64,000 bases of DNA, taken from positions 16,156,333 through 16,220,332 of the forward strand of contig NC_033621.1 in the NCBI RefSeq assembly GCF_001540865.1, in the 5' to 3' direction. Source of the stretch: Ananas comosus (lineage: Eukaryota > Streptophyta > Magnoliopsida > Poales > Bromeliaceae). This document shows, piece by piece, positions 24,990 through 34,666 of the stretch. The translations under genes and the position numbers were made by a program. Within the stretch, counting starts at the first letter, position 1. Each line of letters begins with the position of its first letter. The notes under the pieces were generated by a model. That model saw nothing but the letters and a program-made list of their open reading frames with translations, was not told the DNA's origin and did not search any database.

Positions 24990-24994
24990 TGACT
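24990..24994. repeat. Left target-site duplication TGACT
   Basis: TGACT here and at 34397-34401 exactly flank the Reina-like element, which defines its limits. Confidence 0.9.
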
Positions 24995-25447
24995 TGATAC
25001 CGCTGATTGAAGCAGAGGACCTAAAATGGGGGTCCTGAAGCTCCGATCATGACAAAGAAGGAGAAAACAGGAAGAGGAGAAGAGAGGAGAAGAAGAAGAA
25101 GAGGAAGAAGAAGAGGAGAAAAAGAAGAATTGGATTCGAATTGAGTTTCAACAGATAACTGTTTCAGTTACAGCTTATTCCCTTTTATTTCCAGGTTAGT
25201 GGCAGTATGGTAATTACAATGAAATCCAACAGTAAGGCAAGTTGCCAGTTAGTTGGCTATGAACAGTAGAGATCGTTTTACTTTGATGAGAATCGGACGG
25301 TCCCTCTTTGCCCTCCGCCCGGCATAACCGCCTCTGTGACACTGAGTTCAGGAAAAATGGAACAAACTGTCATTGAGCTTCATGTGCGGCGTCGCCTTCT
25401 CACTTGGTAGTGTTGGGTTTTGTTCTCAGTCTGCAGCAGGTGTATCA
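24995..25447 (-). repeat. 3' LTR of the Reina-like element
   Basis: 453 bp, matching 33944-34396 with only a few substitutions, which implies recent insertion. It includes a GA-rich run at 25060-25130. Termini are TGATAC and GTATCA. Confidence 0.93.
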
Positions 25448-25461
25448 GAGCCCCTCCCTTC
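25448..25461 (-). other. Polypurine tract of the Reina-like element
   Basis: On the minus strand GAAGGGAGGGGCTC directly precedes the TGATAC start of the 3' LTR, the expected plus-strand primer position. Confidence 0.85.
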
Positions 25462-25938
25462 AGAAGATCCTTGTCCCCAAGGATCAAAATCTGGGTACCT
25501 GTGCTGGATAGTAAACAAATATTCCCAAGTGGCATTCTCCTTTGGTTGATTCGATCACTGAATCAAAAGCTGTGTTGCCGCCTTTCCTTGGTGTTTGACC
25601 AAACGTCGATCTAACACAGCTATTGGTTCCTCCAGCAATTGCCCCGCAGACCCCATGAATGCTGGAATGTGTGGAGAAACAGGTGCCGATCCTATTTTTT
25701 TCTTAAGCTGCGATATGTGGAATGTGTTGTGAATTTTTGCGGTCTTCGGAAGTTGGAGCTTGTAAGCGACCGGTCCGATCTTGGAGATTACTTTAAAGGG
25801 ACCAAAATAACGGGGAGACAGCTTTTGCGACGTTTGCTTCCTCATTGATATTTGCTTATATGGGTGCAATTTCACATAGGCCCAGTCCCCGATCTGAAGT
25901 TCTCTCTCAGACTTTCCTTTGTTAGCCAATTGTTGCAT
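25462..25938 (-). pseudogene. Integrase C-terminus and chromodomain (Reina-like)
   Basis: The minus-strand frame contains the integrase C-terminal beta-barrel region (QIGDWAYVKLHPY, LSPRYFGPFKVI, GPVAYKLQLP) followed by a chromodomain-like end. A TGA at 25555-25557 sits where a Trp codon is expected (after ...QLLIQ). The frame then continues with ATWEY and FDPWGQGSSEG to near the PPT. Chromodomains steer integration to modified chromatin. The premature stop would remove the chromodomain end. Confidence 0.75.
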
Positions 25939-26513
25939 CCTATTCTAAGCTTTTTAGCTAAATTATCCTTGATTACCCTTACTGCAGCTTCACGAGCAGA
26001 TAAAGTGCGGTCTACAACCTCAAAGGATGAATCCCTGGCTAGATATGGAACATGTAGGGGTGGTTTCTGGCCGTAGACGACCTCATATGGAGTGGTTTTG
26101 ATGGAGGTGTGGTAAGATGTGTTATACCACCATTCCGCCAACGATAACCAACGAGACCACTCCTTCGGCCAATCCCCTGCCATACATCATAAATAATTCT
26201 CCAAACATTTATTTACTACTTCGGTTTGCCCATCCGTTTGTGGGTGATAGGTAGTGGAGAGGTTGAGTTTCACATGGAGCTTCTTGAACAGTTCTTGCCA
26301 AAATAGACTAGTAAAAATTGGATCCCTGTCACTTACAATGCTTTTGGGTAACCCATGCAATTTGTAGATGTTGTCCAAAAATAGTTGTGCTATAGAAGAG
26401 GCCGTATAAGGGTGGGATAATGCTAGAAAATGTGCGTACTTGCTTAGCCTATCCACCACGACCATAATTACCTCCTTCCCATAGGACGGTGGTAATCCTT
26501 CAATAAAATTCAT
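25872..26513 (-). pseudogene. Integrase core (Reina-like)
   Basis: Two minus-strand frames cover the retroviral-type integrase core: 26187-26513 ([30 protein letters not shown]) and 25872-26183 (WPKEWSRWLSLAEWWYNTSYH, YGQKPP). They are separated by a stop near 26184. The first catalytic aspartate of the DDE triad, normally in M-D-F-I-E-G-L-P, reads Asn (codon AAT); the second Asp and the Glu are present. The core should therefore be inactive even without the stop. Confidence 0.8.
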
Positions 26514-27223
26514 AGAGATCTCTGTCCAAATACTCTCGGGTATTGGTAAGGGCTGTAGAAGGCCCGCCGGCGCCGTGGTCTCATATTTACTTTGCTGGCA
26601 GATTGTACACTCATGAATTTATCAACGGCTTCTATTAGTTTTTTCCAGTAAAAGTAGCTTTGTAACCTTTTGGCCGTTGCTTCTGACCCTGAGTGACCTC
26701 CTAAACTGCTAGAGTGGAATTCCGTGATGAGTTGCAATTGTAAATCAGGATCATTGCCAACGACTAGCTTGCCCTTTCGCTTCAGTTGGTTCTGTGACCA
26801 TGTATAGTGTGGCCATGATTGTGGGTCCTGCTGTTTTTGTTGCACAATGGTTTTCAATTTATCATCCGCCTCCCAGCTATTCCTCATTTGGTTCAAAAGC
26901 CCTGCACCTATGGCTGAAATAGCTGATAAAGTTGGCGCTCTAGACAATGCATCTGCGACTACATTGTCTTGGCCGCGTTTATATACTATTTCGTAGTCAT
27001 ATCCCATGAGTTTAGAGAGCCATTTCTGCTGACAGGGAGTGGAGATTTTTTGCTCCATCAGGAATTTTAGACTCTGGTGGTCTGTTCTCACCTTAAAATG
27101 CCTTCCGACCAAATATGGCCTCCACTTTTGCACAACAATGACTATCGCGAGATCTCTCTTTCGTATGCTGACAGTAGCCTGTTTATGGGAGATAGGGGCT
27201 TGCTCATATATGCAATTGGCCAT
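26510..27223 (-). pseudogene. RNase H end and integrase zinc-binding region (Reina-like)
   Basis: A 237-codon minus-strand frame holds the distal RNase H part (HFKVRTDHQSLKFLMEQKI, VVADALSR) and the N-terminal integrase region (HSSSLGGHSGSEATAKRL, YFYWKKL). It is offset from the RT frame, so a frameshift lies in the 27142-27223 overlap. After YFYWKKL the expected zinc-finger cysteine pair is scrambled by a second shift. Confidence 0.75.
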
Positions 27224-28152
27224 CCTTTTTGTAGCAAAATAGCACCTATGCCGACCCCCGAGGCATCTGTCTCAACCGTAAACTCAGCGGAGAAATCGGG
27301 CAGTGCCAATACAGGGGAAGTAGAAACTGCCACCTTTAACTGTTGGAAAGCTTGATAGCTTGCGTCGGTCCATTGAAACCTGTCTTTCGTTAACATCTCA
27401 TGCAAGGGTTTACTAATCTTTCCGAAATCCTTAACAAAACGCCTGTAATACCCTGCTAATCCCAAGAACCCGCGCAGCTCCTTCACTGAAGAGGGTAGTG
27501 GCCACTGAAGAATTGATTCAACCTTTTTGGTATCCATTGCGACGCCCTCTTGGCTGATAATATGACCCAAATACTCTAGTTGTGGGGCCGCAAATGCACA
27601 CTTCTTCTGCTTGAGGAACAGAGTTTGTTGTCGAAGGATGTCGAAAGCAACCCTAAGGTGTTGGAGATGCTCTTCGGCTCTCCTACTGTAGATTAGAATA
27701 TCATCAAAAAATATTAGGATAAATCGTTGTATATAGGGTTTAAAGATGAGGTTCATCAATCCTTGAAATGTAGAGGGAGCATTGGTGAGTCCAAAAGGCA
27801 TCACCAAGAACTCATAGTGACCCTCGTGTGTGCGAAATGTCGTTTTCGCAATGTCCGATTCATGCATGCGAATTTGATGATAACCCGATCGTAAATCCAG
27901 CTTAGAGAAGTGGGTTGAACCCCCAAGCTCATCTAGTAATTCATCCACCAATGGTATAGAAAATCTATCCTTGATCGTGTAATCATTGAGGGTCCGATAA
28001 TCTATACATAGTCGTCATGAACCATCTTTCTTCTTAACTAGGACCACCGGTGAGGAATACAGACTATTGCTAGGCCTAATGACACCCTGGTTTAACATCT
28101 CTTGTAACAATTTTCAATTTCAGATTTTTGGTATGCAAGATACCTGTAGGGC
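27142..28152 (-). pseudogene. Reverse transcriptase (Reina-like)
   Basis: The 269-codon frame 27142-27951 contains the RT core: [35 protein letters not shown] (catalytic Asp pair intact), [20 protein letters not shown], and the start of RNase H with TDAS. 27952-28152 supplies the RT N-terminus ([15 protein letters not shown]) but with a frameshift and a TGA where a residue before LCIDYR is expected. The RT N-terminus is separated from the protease by the solo LTR at 28158. Confidence 0.85.
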
Positions 28153-28382
28153 TTAACTGTAACACACTGGACCTTTGCAAATTGCGAGGTTCGAGTGTTT
28201 GGACTGTGTCCTGAGCTTTTCCAGATTTTCTGGTGGGTCGTTGACAGTGTTCCGACCTATGGTTCGAAATCTTCACGGTCCTGTAGTATTCTACTGTAGC
28301 GCTAAGGTCACTAAAGAGTTGGACTTAGCCTACCCTCGGATTGCATTCTGCACGAGGTGTAACCGGTGACAGGTCGATGGCT

Positions 28383-28538
28383 GTACCGGTACACATTTTG
28401 TACCGGTACACTTCTGATGGTTGTACCTATACACTTGCGGCGAATTTCGAACCCGAGCCTCGGGTTTGCATTTTCGTAGGATGTGTACCGGTACACTTTT
28501 CCGTGTACCGGTACACTTTCCCGTGTACCGGTACACTT
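28383..28538 (+). repeat. TACCGGTA palindrome array in the solo LTR
   Basis: Five copies of GTACCGGTAC plus one degenerate copy (GTACCTATAC), 225-380 bp from the LTR start. Each is a perfect dyad of at least 10 bp. Confidence 0.9.
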
Positions 28539-29047
28539 TGGCAGTTTTCGAACAGCTCGAACTGCAGGAGTGTTTTTGCATTATTGCACCTCTATATGAT
28601 ACCCCACGCCTCCCCTTTGGTTACCTGAGCCCAGAACTCAGAGGAAACAGGTGAGAGAGCTCCTCCTTGCCTCATTTTGGATTTCATCTTTCTTTTTCTT
28701 GGTTTTTAGGTGGTTTTTGCTCTCTTTTGCCTTTTAGAGCATTTCCCACTATTGTTGGAGGCTTGAATCTTGGAGAGGAGCTCATTGGAGAGGAGAACTT
28801 CAACCCTAATTGGTTTGGGGCCGTGTTGGGAGCTTCTTAAGAGGTTAGATGCTTGTTCTCTCCTCTTGATTTGTATTTTGATGGTGGATTTGAGATGAAA
28901 CCCTAGAATGTGAGTTTAGGGTTGATTTTGGGCATTTTGATTCTAGGGCCTTTTGAGCTAAATTGATTGGATTAGAACCTTTATCTAGGTTCGATTGTAA
29001 GGGATTTAGCTCTCTTTTGGAGCTTGAGAGGGATTTTCACCACCATA

Positions 29048-29050
29048 GGT
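29048..29050 (+). promoter_or_regulatory. Conserved splice-donor-like site in the LTR
   Basis: ATAG|GTGAGTTTTGGCCC, with the exon-intron boundary after 29048, 890 bp from the LTR start. The same words occur at the same distance in the LTRs at 41764-44463 (near 43572, minus strand) and 48161-50531 (near 49652, minus strand). The splice role is inferred. Confidence 0.45.
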
Positions 29051-29534
29051 GAGTTTTGGCCCTTTCTTTGAGTTGGTTAATGTTTAACCTATTCGTTGTT
29101 CGTAATCCTTGTGTATCCCTTCGCTCATTATTTTTAGGGTATTTTGAGACTCGTGGACAACTCCGTTCGGCAAAACGAGGGACTACACGACGGTTCGGTG
29201 GGTTTGGCCTAGCCACACAATGAGAAAATCTCATTGTTGATGGTTTAAATGTTGTAAATTGAAAAGCATGCATATTTGTGTTAGATGCATTATTTGTGAA
29301 TTTTAGGATGCTTAAAATGCACATATTATATACAATGCATATTTGACCTCTATATAGTAGAGAGTTTTCATGTTGGGCTAGGGGCCTACGGTTAGCATTC
29401 TTACAATTGATTGAGATCATGTTGCATATTGTACATATGGCATATAGATTACACTCTTGGACTTAGAACGCATGATTGACGTGATTGGACATATCAACAT
29501 TAAGTGACATAGGCTAGAGTGTATATAAATAGTA

Positions 29535-29834
29535 AGCTAATGCCATAAAGCGGCATTAGGCTTGGACTAGATATGAGTTTAGCAAGCTAATGTCATAAAG
29601 CGGCATTAGACTTGATGGATATGCAAATTGCATGTGCATGCTATTATTATGAGAAGTATGCCAAGTTAATAGTCGCATTGGAAAGAACCTACATGTAGCC
29701 ATATGAGAACACGCTAGAGAGCATGTGTATTAATCTATTATCTAGGAATGAGAAAAGCTAGCGTCATAAAGAGACAAATAGAATTCAATGGAGCTTAGAT
29801 ATCCGCGAGTTTCGTGTCATAAAGAGCACTAAAC
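29535..29834 (+). repeat. Reiterated hairpins with CATAAA loop
   Basis: Four stem-loops: 29535-29562 (stem CTAATGCC/GGCATTAG), 29583-29614 (CTAATGTC/GGCATTAG with outer CAAG/CTTG), 29763-29775 (GTC/GAC) and 29809-29834 (GTTT and GTG/CAC with AAAC). The loop is ATAAAGC or ATAAAGA each time, while stem bases change on both sides. See the finding on covarying hairpins. Confidence 0.75.
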
Positions 29835-30748
29835 ATAGTGAATGTGAAACTCCCCTTGAGATCTTGGACTTAGTAAAGCTAGGCATTGACATCCGAAATT
29901 TTTGTAACGTTAAACGCTTGCACGTGAGGCAAGACTAGACTACTACTGGGTTGCGCAGGTGTGGCATTTTCACAAAGGGGGGGGTGTTAGAGACATGATA
30001 CTGTTGTTTAGTGCAATTTTCATGTGGAGACATGAACATTGGACATTGAGGTTTTGACCATGCTTGCTTGCCATATGTGCTCATAACGCACATGCTTGTG
30101 AGGGTCGCTCCCACAAGCCGGCACTCAAACCACCGGAGTTAGGCCTACGCACTTATGTGTCGCCAGCGTACGGAGTAGCCTCTTTATTCTTGTCTTAATA
30201 TATATAGATAGAGTACGACTCATTCTAGAGTGGGATCGGCTGGAGCATACTCACTGGCACTGTAAGGCGTTTCTTAACAACGCCCGGAACCCGAACCTGG
30301 CTGTAGATCCTGATTGAGATTGTGAACTCATGAATTAAACTAAGCAATAAGTGGACATATTCGCTAACTGAGCTAGTTTATAGTAGTTGAACTCTTGGGA
30401 TGATGCTATGGCATAGTGTTGGAGCATTCGGCGCTTAAGACGTAGCGCTTGACAGTTAATCGCTATTAGCATTGTAGTTATAATACATTGTTATGATAGT
30501 ACATAATAACACTCTAGAATATATTATCACACTTTATAGCCATTACTTGTTGCATCATGATACATTGTTTTAAGTTTGGACAGATTGATCATCGTAGAGT
30601 AGATGTACTCGAAACTCAGATTCACAGAAAAATATTAGTAAGTAGCATTTTATATTTCATGCTCAATTACTGTGATATTTTCTGTATCATTATTTGCTGC
30701 GTTTGGGCCTAGGGTGCGATTTGGTGCAGGTCAGTAATTGCCCACTGG

Positions 30749-30797
30749 GAACTATAATTTATAGTTCTCACGCCCCCTGTTTTATGTTTTCTTTCAG
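30749..30797 (+). promoter_or_regulatory. Conserved hairpin, branch-point and acceptor-like site
   Basis: The perfect hairpin GAACTATA-att-TATAGTTC (30749-30767) runs into CTCAC (a YTNAY branch-point match, 30767-30771), then a pyrimidine-rich tract and TTTCAG ending at 30797. It lies about 415 bp before the LTR end. Equivalent sites are in five other LTR copies. Confidence 0.55.
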
Positions 30798-31185
30798 TGC
30801 CTTCCACTCCGGGAGAGGCTCGGGATCGCGGGAAAAGTTTCGCCTCGAGTTAGCTATCGAGGGTCTTGGCGTTAGGTGGTCCACCTCTCTTTTGTTTTCT
30901 TCTGGAGAGGTTGTGAGAGTTTTGTACCTGATTATAGAGACCACCCTATTTTTGTATCTTGAGACTTATGATGTATCAGTTTACTTTATGCTTAGTAGTA
31001 TGATTTTCTTTTGATTCTACCTAATATTAGAACCTAGCTATATACTTGCTATGATATCTCTAGTTGTAGATCTTCTCATGTTTTACTCTTCCGCTTTTGT
31101 GTAGACGCCTTATATGTGTAGACATATGGCGGGTCTGGGCGCGCACCGGGCGGGCCTATGCCGGGTCCCGGGGCGTGACATTAAC

Positions 31186-32143
31186 ATTAATTGGATTTGC
31201 CCCGTCCTTCAAGGGGATCCGATGGTCCTGAGCTCTTGCTGGCGGCAGCCCTTGTGGTTCAGCAAATAAGTCGGTGTACTCCTCGAGGAGCAATTGTAGT
31301 TTTTTTTGCGAATGGAACACCCAATCCCTCGCTGCCAAATCCTGCAGCTTTCACCAATTCTGCTTGCGTGGCCTCCAGGATGGCCATATGTATCGAACAC
31401 AAGTGCACTGCAGAGCAAGATGTAATTGTTGACACCATTTTCATAAGTTCTTTTCCTTCTATTACCTTCAAACTTGCCTTCTCAAAACCCTTAAGTACCA
31501 CCTTTTGTTCCCTGCAGCAGAATTCCATGCGTAATTGCTCGAAATCCCACAGTATGGGTCCTAACTTTATGAGCCATTGTATTCCTAATACCTTATCACA
31601 CCCCTTCAAGGGTAGTAGCAATAGGTCGGCCTCAAATTCCAGTCCCTGCATCTTCCATCTAAACCCCTTGCAAACCGCAGAACTCGTTAACCTATTACCG
31701 TCGGCCACTGTCACCTCAATTGGAGGAATAGATTCGATATGATAACCCAGTTTTGATGCCATTGTAGAATCTAGAAAATTATGCGTACTTCCTTAGTCTA
31801 TAAGAATGTGAGCTCTCCTATGTTTTACAGTACCCGAAAGCCGCATAGTATTGAAATCTGGCAATTGAACTTGACCAGCCAAAGCATGGAGAGAAATTTG
31901 AGGTAAAGTGTCTGAAACTTCGGGTTCGGCTTCGCCGACTGTTGCAGCTGCATCTGAACCACCAACCTCCTCCAGGGTCCCTTCTTCTACCAACTCAATC
32001 CTATACAATTGCTTCTTCTTACACCTATGCCTCGGGGTATATTTCTCTTCACACCAAAAACATAAACCCTTAGCTCTTCTTTCATCGAAATCATTGTTAG
32101 AAATATCTCTTGGGACCCTTGTTGATACTGGTCCGGCTCCCAA
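31186..32143 (-). pseudogene. Zinc knuckle and aspartic protease (Reina-like)
   Basis: 31793-32143 contains a gag-type zinc knuckle (CFWCEEKYTPRHRC) and ends at the protease active site HILID. The next codon, normally Ser of Asp-Ser-Gly, is TAG (31790-31792), so the active site itself is cut. 31259-31762 continues the protease fold (VTVADGNRL, LLLPLKGCDKVLGIQWL). 31186-31338 gives the linker to RT (LFAEPQGLPPARAQDHRI) in another frame. Translation could not yield active protease without reverting this stop. Confidence 0.8.
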
Positions 32144-32164
32144 TACCCCTTGCTGGTTCGAATT

Positions 32165-32998
32165 CTACGGTATTCTGGGAGGTTGAGACTCATTTGGGTT
32201 GTTGATTGATCTTGGATTCGCCAAGATCGGTGAATTCCCTGTTACAAACTTAGTTCCCCCTTTGTGCGATTTATGGTGACCCTCCACTGCTAGTTCCTGC
32301 AACTTGGCTAGGCTCAGCGCCTTTTGGAGCGTGCGCGGTTGAAACATTCGTACTGGAACCTGAATCTCCTCCTTCAACCCATTGAGGAAGCAACCCACCG
32401 CATACTCAGCTAACTCTACCCTATTCAATAGTGCATCAAACTTATCCCGGTAATCCATAACCGACCCCGTTTGCTTTAATTCCTTAAGCTCCGCCATCGG
32501 ATCATCATACAGATCTGTTCTGAACCGGGTGTTATGTGCCGAAACGTATTCTTCCTAGGTGGGGAACGTGCGGGTGAATCTGGATTTCATGTAAACCTGG
32601 TGCCACTGAAGGGCCTTGCCCTCTAAATGGATTGTAGCTAATTTTACCTTGGTGTTTACCTCAGTTCTGTCAATTCCAAAAAATTGTTCACATCTATACA
32701 CCCAACCCTTTAGATTCATCCCATCAAATCTAGGAAACTCTACTTTAGTAAAATGCGAGAGGAATTGAGATTTGGTCGGGTTGTTACCTCCTGATCGCGA
32801 TGCCAATGAAGGATCCTGGTTTCCTTCCCCGGATAGTGACGCTCGCAATCCGACAAGCATCTGGCGGACCTCATTCATATCCTTGTCTTGGCGATCTCTG
32901 ATCTCTTAGATGGCTTGTTCTTGGCGCGTTGCGGCCTTCCTGATCAGTTGTCGCAGCGTCTCTTCCATCTTTTTTTGTTCTTGAGCTCGTGTCTCCAT
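32165..32998 (-). pseudogene. gag (Reina-like)
   Basis: Minus-strand frames give the gag of a chromovirus: an N-terminal ATG at 32998 (METRAQEQKK), FPRFDGMNLKGWVYRCEQFF, IHLEGKALQWHQVYM, then after a stop near 32555 MAELKELKQTGSVMDYRDKF and FLNGLKEEIQVPVRMF. Several stops (near 32908, 32555 and 32165) break the frame. Gag forms the intracellular particle and binds RNA through the zinc knuckle encoded just downstream. Confidence 0.8.
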
Positions 32999-33014
32999 GC
33001 CTGTGGTCACCCTC

Positions 33015-33909
33015 TGTTAGTATTTTGATTTAAAACAAGTGATTTAAAACTTCTTTATATGCTCATATGTTTTAAAACTTCAATTTGGCCTTTGGACTTT
33101 GTGGGCAGCCCACTGTCAATGGGCCTTGCCTGGGAGCCCAAGCTTTGGTCTCTTTTCATGTGGTGTTTAGGTCCCACATTGGAAAGAGACCCTCACTTGC
33201 TCTGGTTTATATTCTACTTTATTCTCATTGTTATTACTTGGGAAGTGATGAGAGTGCAGCTCTCGTCTAAATACACGCACGCGCGCACGGCACGAGCCGG
33301 GCCGGGCGGCGGCGCGCGTGAACCCGGTTCATTTTATTTTTGTTACACTTTTCTTTTATTATTTTATTTTTGGCCTTACCTGGATTAGGTCCAGATTTGG
33401 TCCAGTCGAAGGGTCGCACCTCGGGACTCAACCAGTCCCAACGGTCTACCTCGGGAAGGTGGTCTTCTCGTTGGAACCCTTCTTTTGCTCTCCTATTTAC
33501 TAGGGTGAGTGGCTGGGTTAGGATAGTAGTGACATACAGAAACCCTAGCCTGAGCTTCTCCCCTTTTCTCTCTTCTCCTTCTTCTTCGCTGTTTTGCTGG
33601 ATCTCTGAAAAGCTGTGACGGTTCGTTCTTGCGCCACCCTGAAGCCGTGCCGACGGGGTGGACGAAGGTCGTTGTATCGCTAGGAGTGATTGCCGGCGCC
33701 TCGTACGTGGAGGGGCAATCTTGCTTCTAGGACAGTGCAATCGCACGCCTCGACTCACAGGCTCCATCTAATCCTTTATTCTCTATAGTTTTTATTTATT
33801 TCGTTCTTAATCAACATTTCTAAAAACAGTGGATAAGTTGTTTTCAAACAAAATTGTTTATACAAATATTTGACTACAGATTTCGAAAGAGAACTAATTT
33901 TTTCCAACA
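33015..33909 (+). mobile_element. Copia-type solo LTR (895 bp)
   Basis: Begins TGTTAGTATTTTGATT, ends TTTTCCAACA and is flanked by CCCTC (33010-33014 and 33910-33914). It sits between the Reina-like PBS and gag. No coding frame survives. TGTTAG...CAACA termini are usual in plant Ty1/copia LTRs. The plus orientation is a guess from the leader-like sequence near 33500. Confidence 0.85.
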
Positions 33910-33929
33910 CCCTCCCCACGAGGATCGCC

Positions 33930-33941
33930 GCTCTGATACCA
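33930..33941 (-). other. Primer-binding site (initiator tRNA-Met type)
   Basis: The minus strand reads TGGTATCAGAGC two bases after the 5' LTR. This is the standard plant retrotransposon PBS, complementary to the 3' end of initiator tRNA-Met. Confidence 0.93.
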
Positions 33942-33943
33942 AA

Positions 33944-34396
33944 TGATACCTCTGATTGAAGCAGAGGACCTAAAATGGGGGTCCTGAAGCTTCAATCATG
34001 ACAAAGAAGGAGAAAACAGGAAGAGGAGAAGAGAGGAGAAGAAGAAAAAGAGGAAGAAGAAGAGGAGAAGAAGAAGAATTGGATTCGAATTGATTTTCAA
34101 CAGATAACTGTTTCAGTTACAACTTATTCCCTTTTATATCCAGGTTAGTGGTAGTATGGTAATTACAATGAAATCCAACAGTAAGGCAAGTTGCCAGTTA
34201 GTTGGCTACGAACGGTAGAGATCGTTTTACTTTGATGAGAATCGGACGGTCCTTCTTCGCCCTCCGCCCGGCATAACCGCCTCTGTGACATTGAGTTCAG
34301 GAAAAATGGAACAAACTGTCATTGAGCTTCATGTGCGGCGTCGCCTGCTCACTTGGTAGTGTTGGGTTTTGTTCTCAGTTTGCAGCAGGTGTATCA
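33944..34396 (-). repeat. 5' LTR of the Reina-like element
   Basis: 453 bp, the partner of 24995-25447, with the same TGATAC/GTATCA ends and flanked outside by TGACT (34397-34401). Confidence 0.93.
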
Positions 34397-34401
34397 TGAC
34401 T

Positions 34402-34520
34402 GTTCCTAACTCATGTGGCAAAGGATTTGATGGTTGGTATCCGAGGTCCCAAATTCGAATCCTAATTGATTCACATTTTCAGCTAAATCTATTTCAAAAA
34501 AAATATAAACTAAGCAGATA
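34402..34520 (+). mobile_element. tRNA-derived SINE-like fragment
   Basis: TGTGGCAAAGGATTTGATGG (box A-like) is followed about 30 bases later by AAATTCGAATCC (box B-like), then a short tail ending in an A-rich stretch (AAAAAAAATA). This is the arrangement of a tRNA-related SINE head. The 5' end is the target site of the Reina-like element. 34521-34666 holds nothing recognisable. Confidence 0.4.
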
Positions 34521-34666
34521 GCAAAAAAAACTCATCTCTCCTTTTGTCTTAATCATTTTCAGCACACGAGCTGGGCTAGGCTTCAGTTTTAACTCACCGT
34601 GGAACCTACACCTGACCCATTATAAGCTACCTCCACTTAAGATGCACAATAACTGTCGGTGGATGC

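Larger units (their letters stand above)
28158..31180 (+). mobile_element. 3.0-kb solo LTR, Tekay/Del-like family 1
   Basis: Begins TGTAACACACTGGACC, ends GGGGCGTGACA and is flanked by TTAAC (28153-28157 and 31181-31185). It has no coding frame. The first 45 bases and the last ~100 match the LTRs at 41764-44463 and 48161-50531 (the latter attached to a Tekay-like polyprotein), so it is a solo LTR left by recombination between the two LTRs of a large chromovirus. It contains an ACCGGT array, CATAAA-loop hairpins and an intron-like signal set, listed separately. Confidence 0.88.
24995..34396 (-). mobile_element. Reina-like Ty3/gypsy chromovirus, complete but interrupted
   Basis: Two 453-bp LTRs (24995-25447 and 33944-34396) both run TGATAC...GTATCA and are nearly identical, and the element is flanked by TGACT. 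Reading on the minus strand, the order is 5' LTR (right), initiator-Met-type PBS, gag, protease, RT, RNase H, integrase, chromodomain, PPT, 3' LTR (left). Two later insertions (28158-31180 and 33015-33909) account for about 3.9 kb; without them the element is about 5.5 kb. Short LTRs and a chromodomain fit the Reina clade; the clade name is an inference. The reading frames carry stops, frameshifts and changed catalytic residues, so it is not autonomous. Confidence 0.92.

Noticed and set aside
33267..33767. 166-codon minus-strand frame inside the copia-type solo LTR
   Set aside because: The LTR is delimited by TSDs and has no other coding sign; the frame is arginine-rich chance translation.
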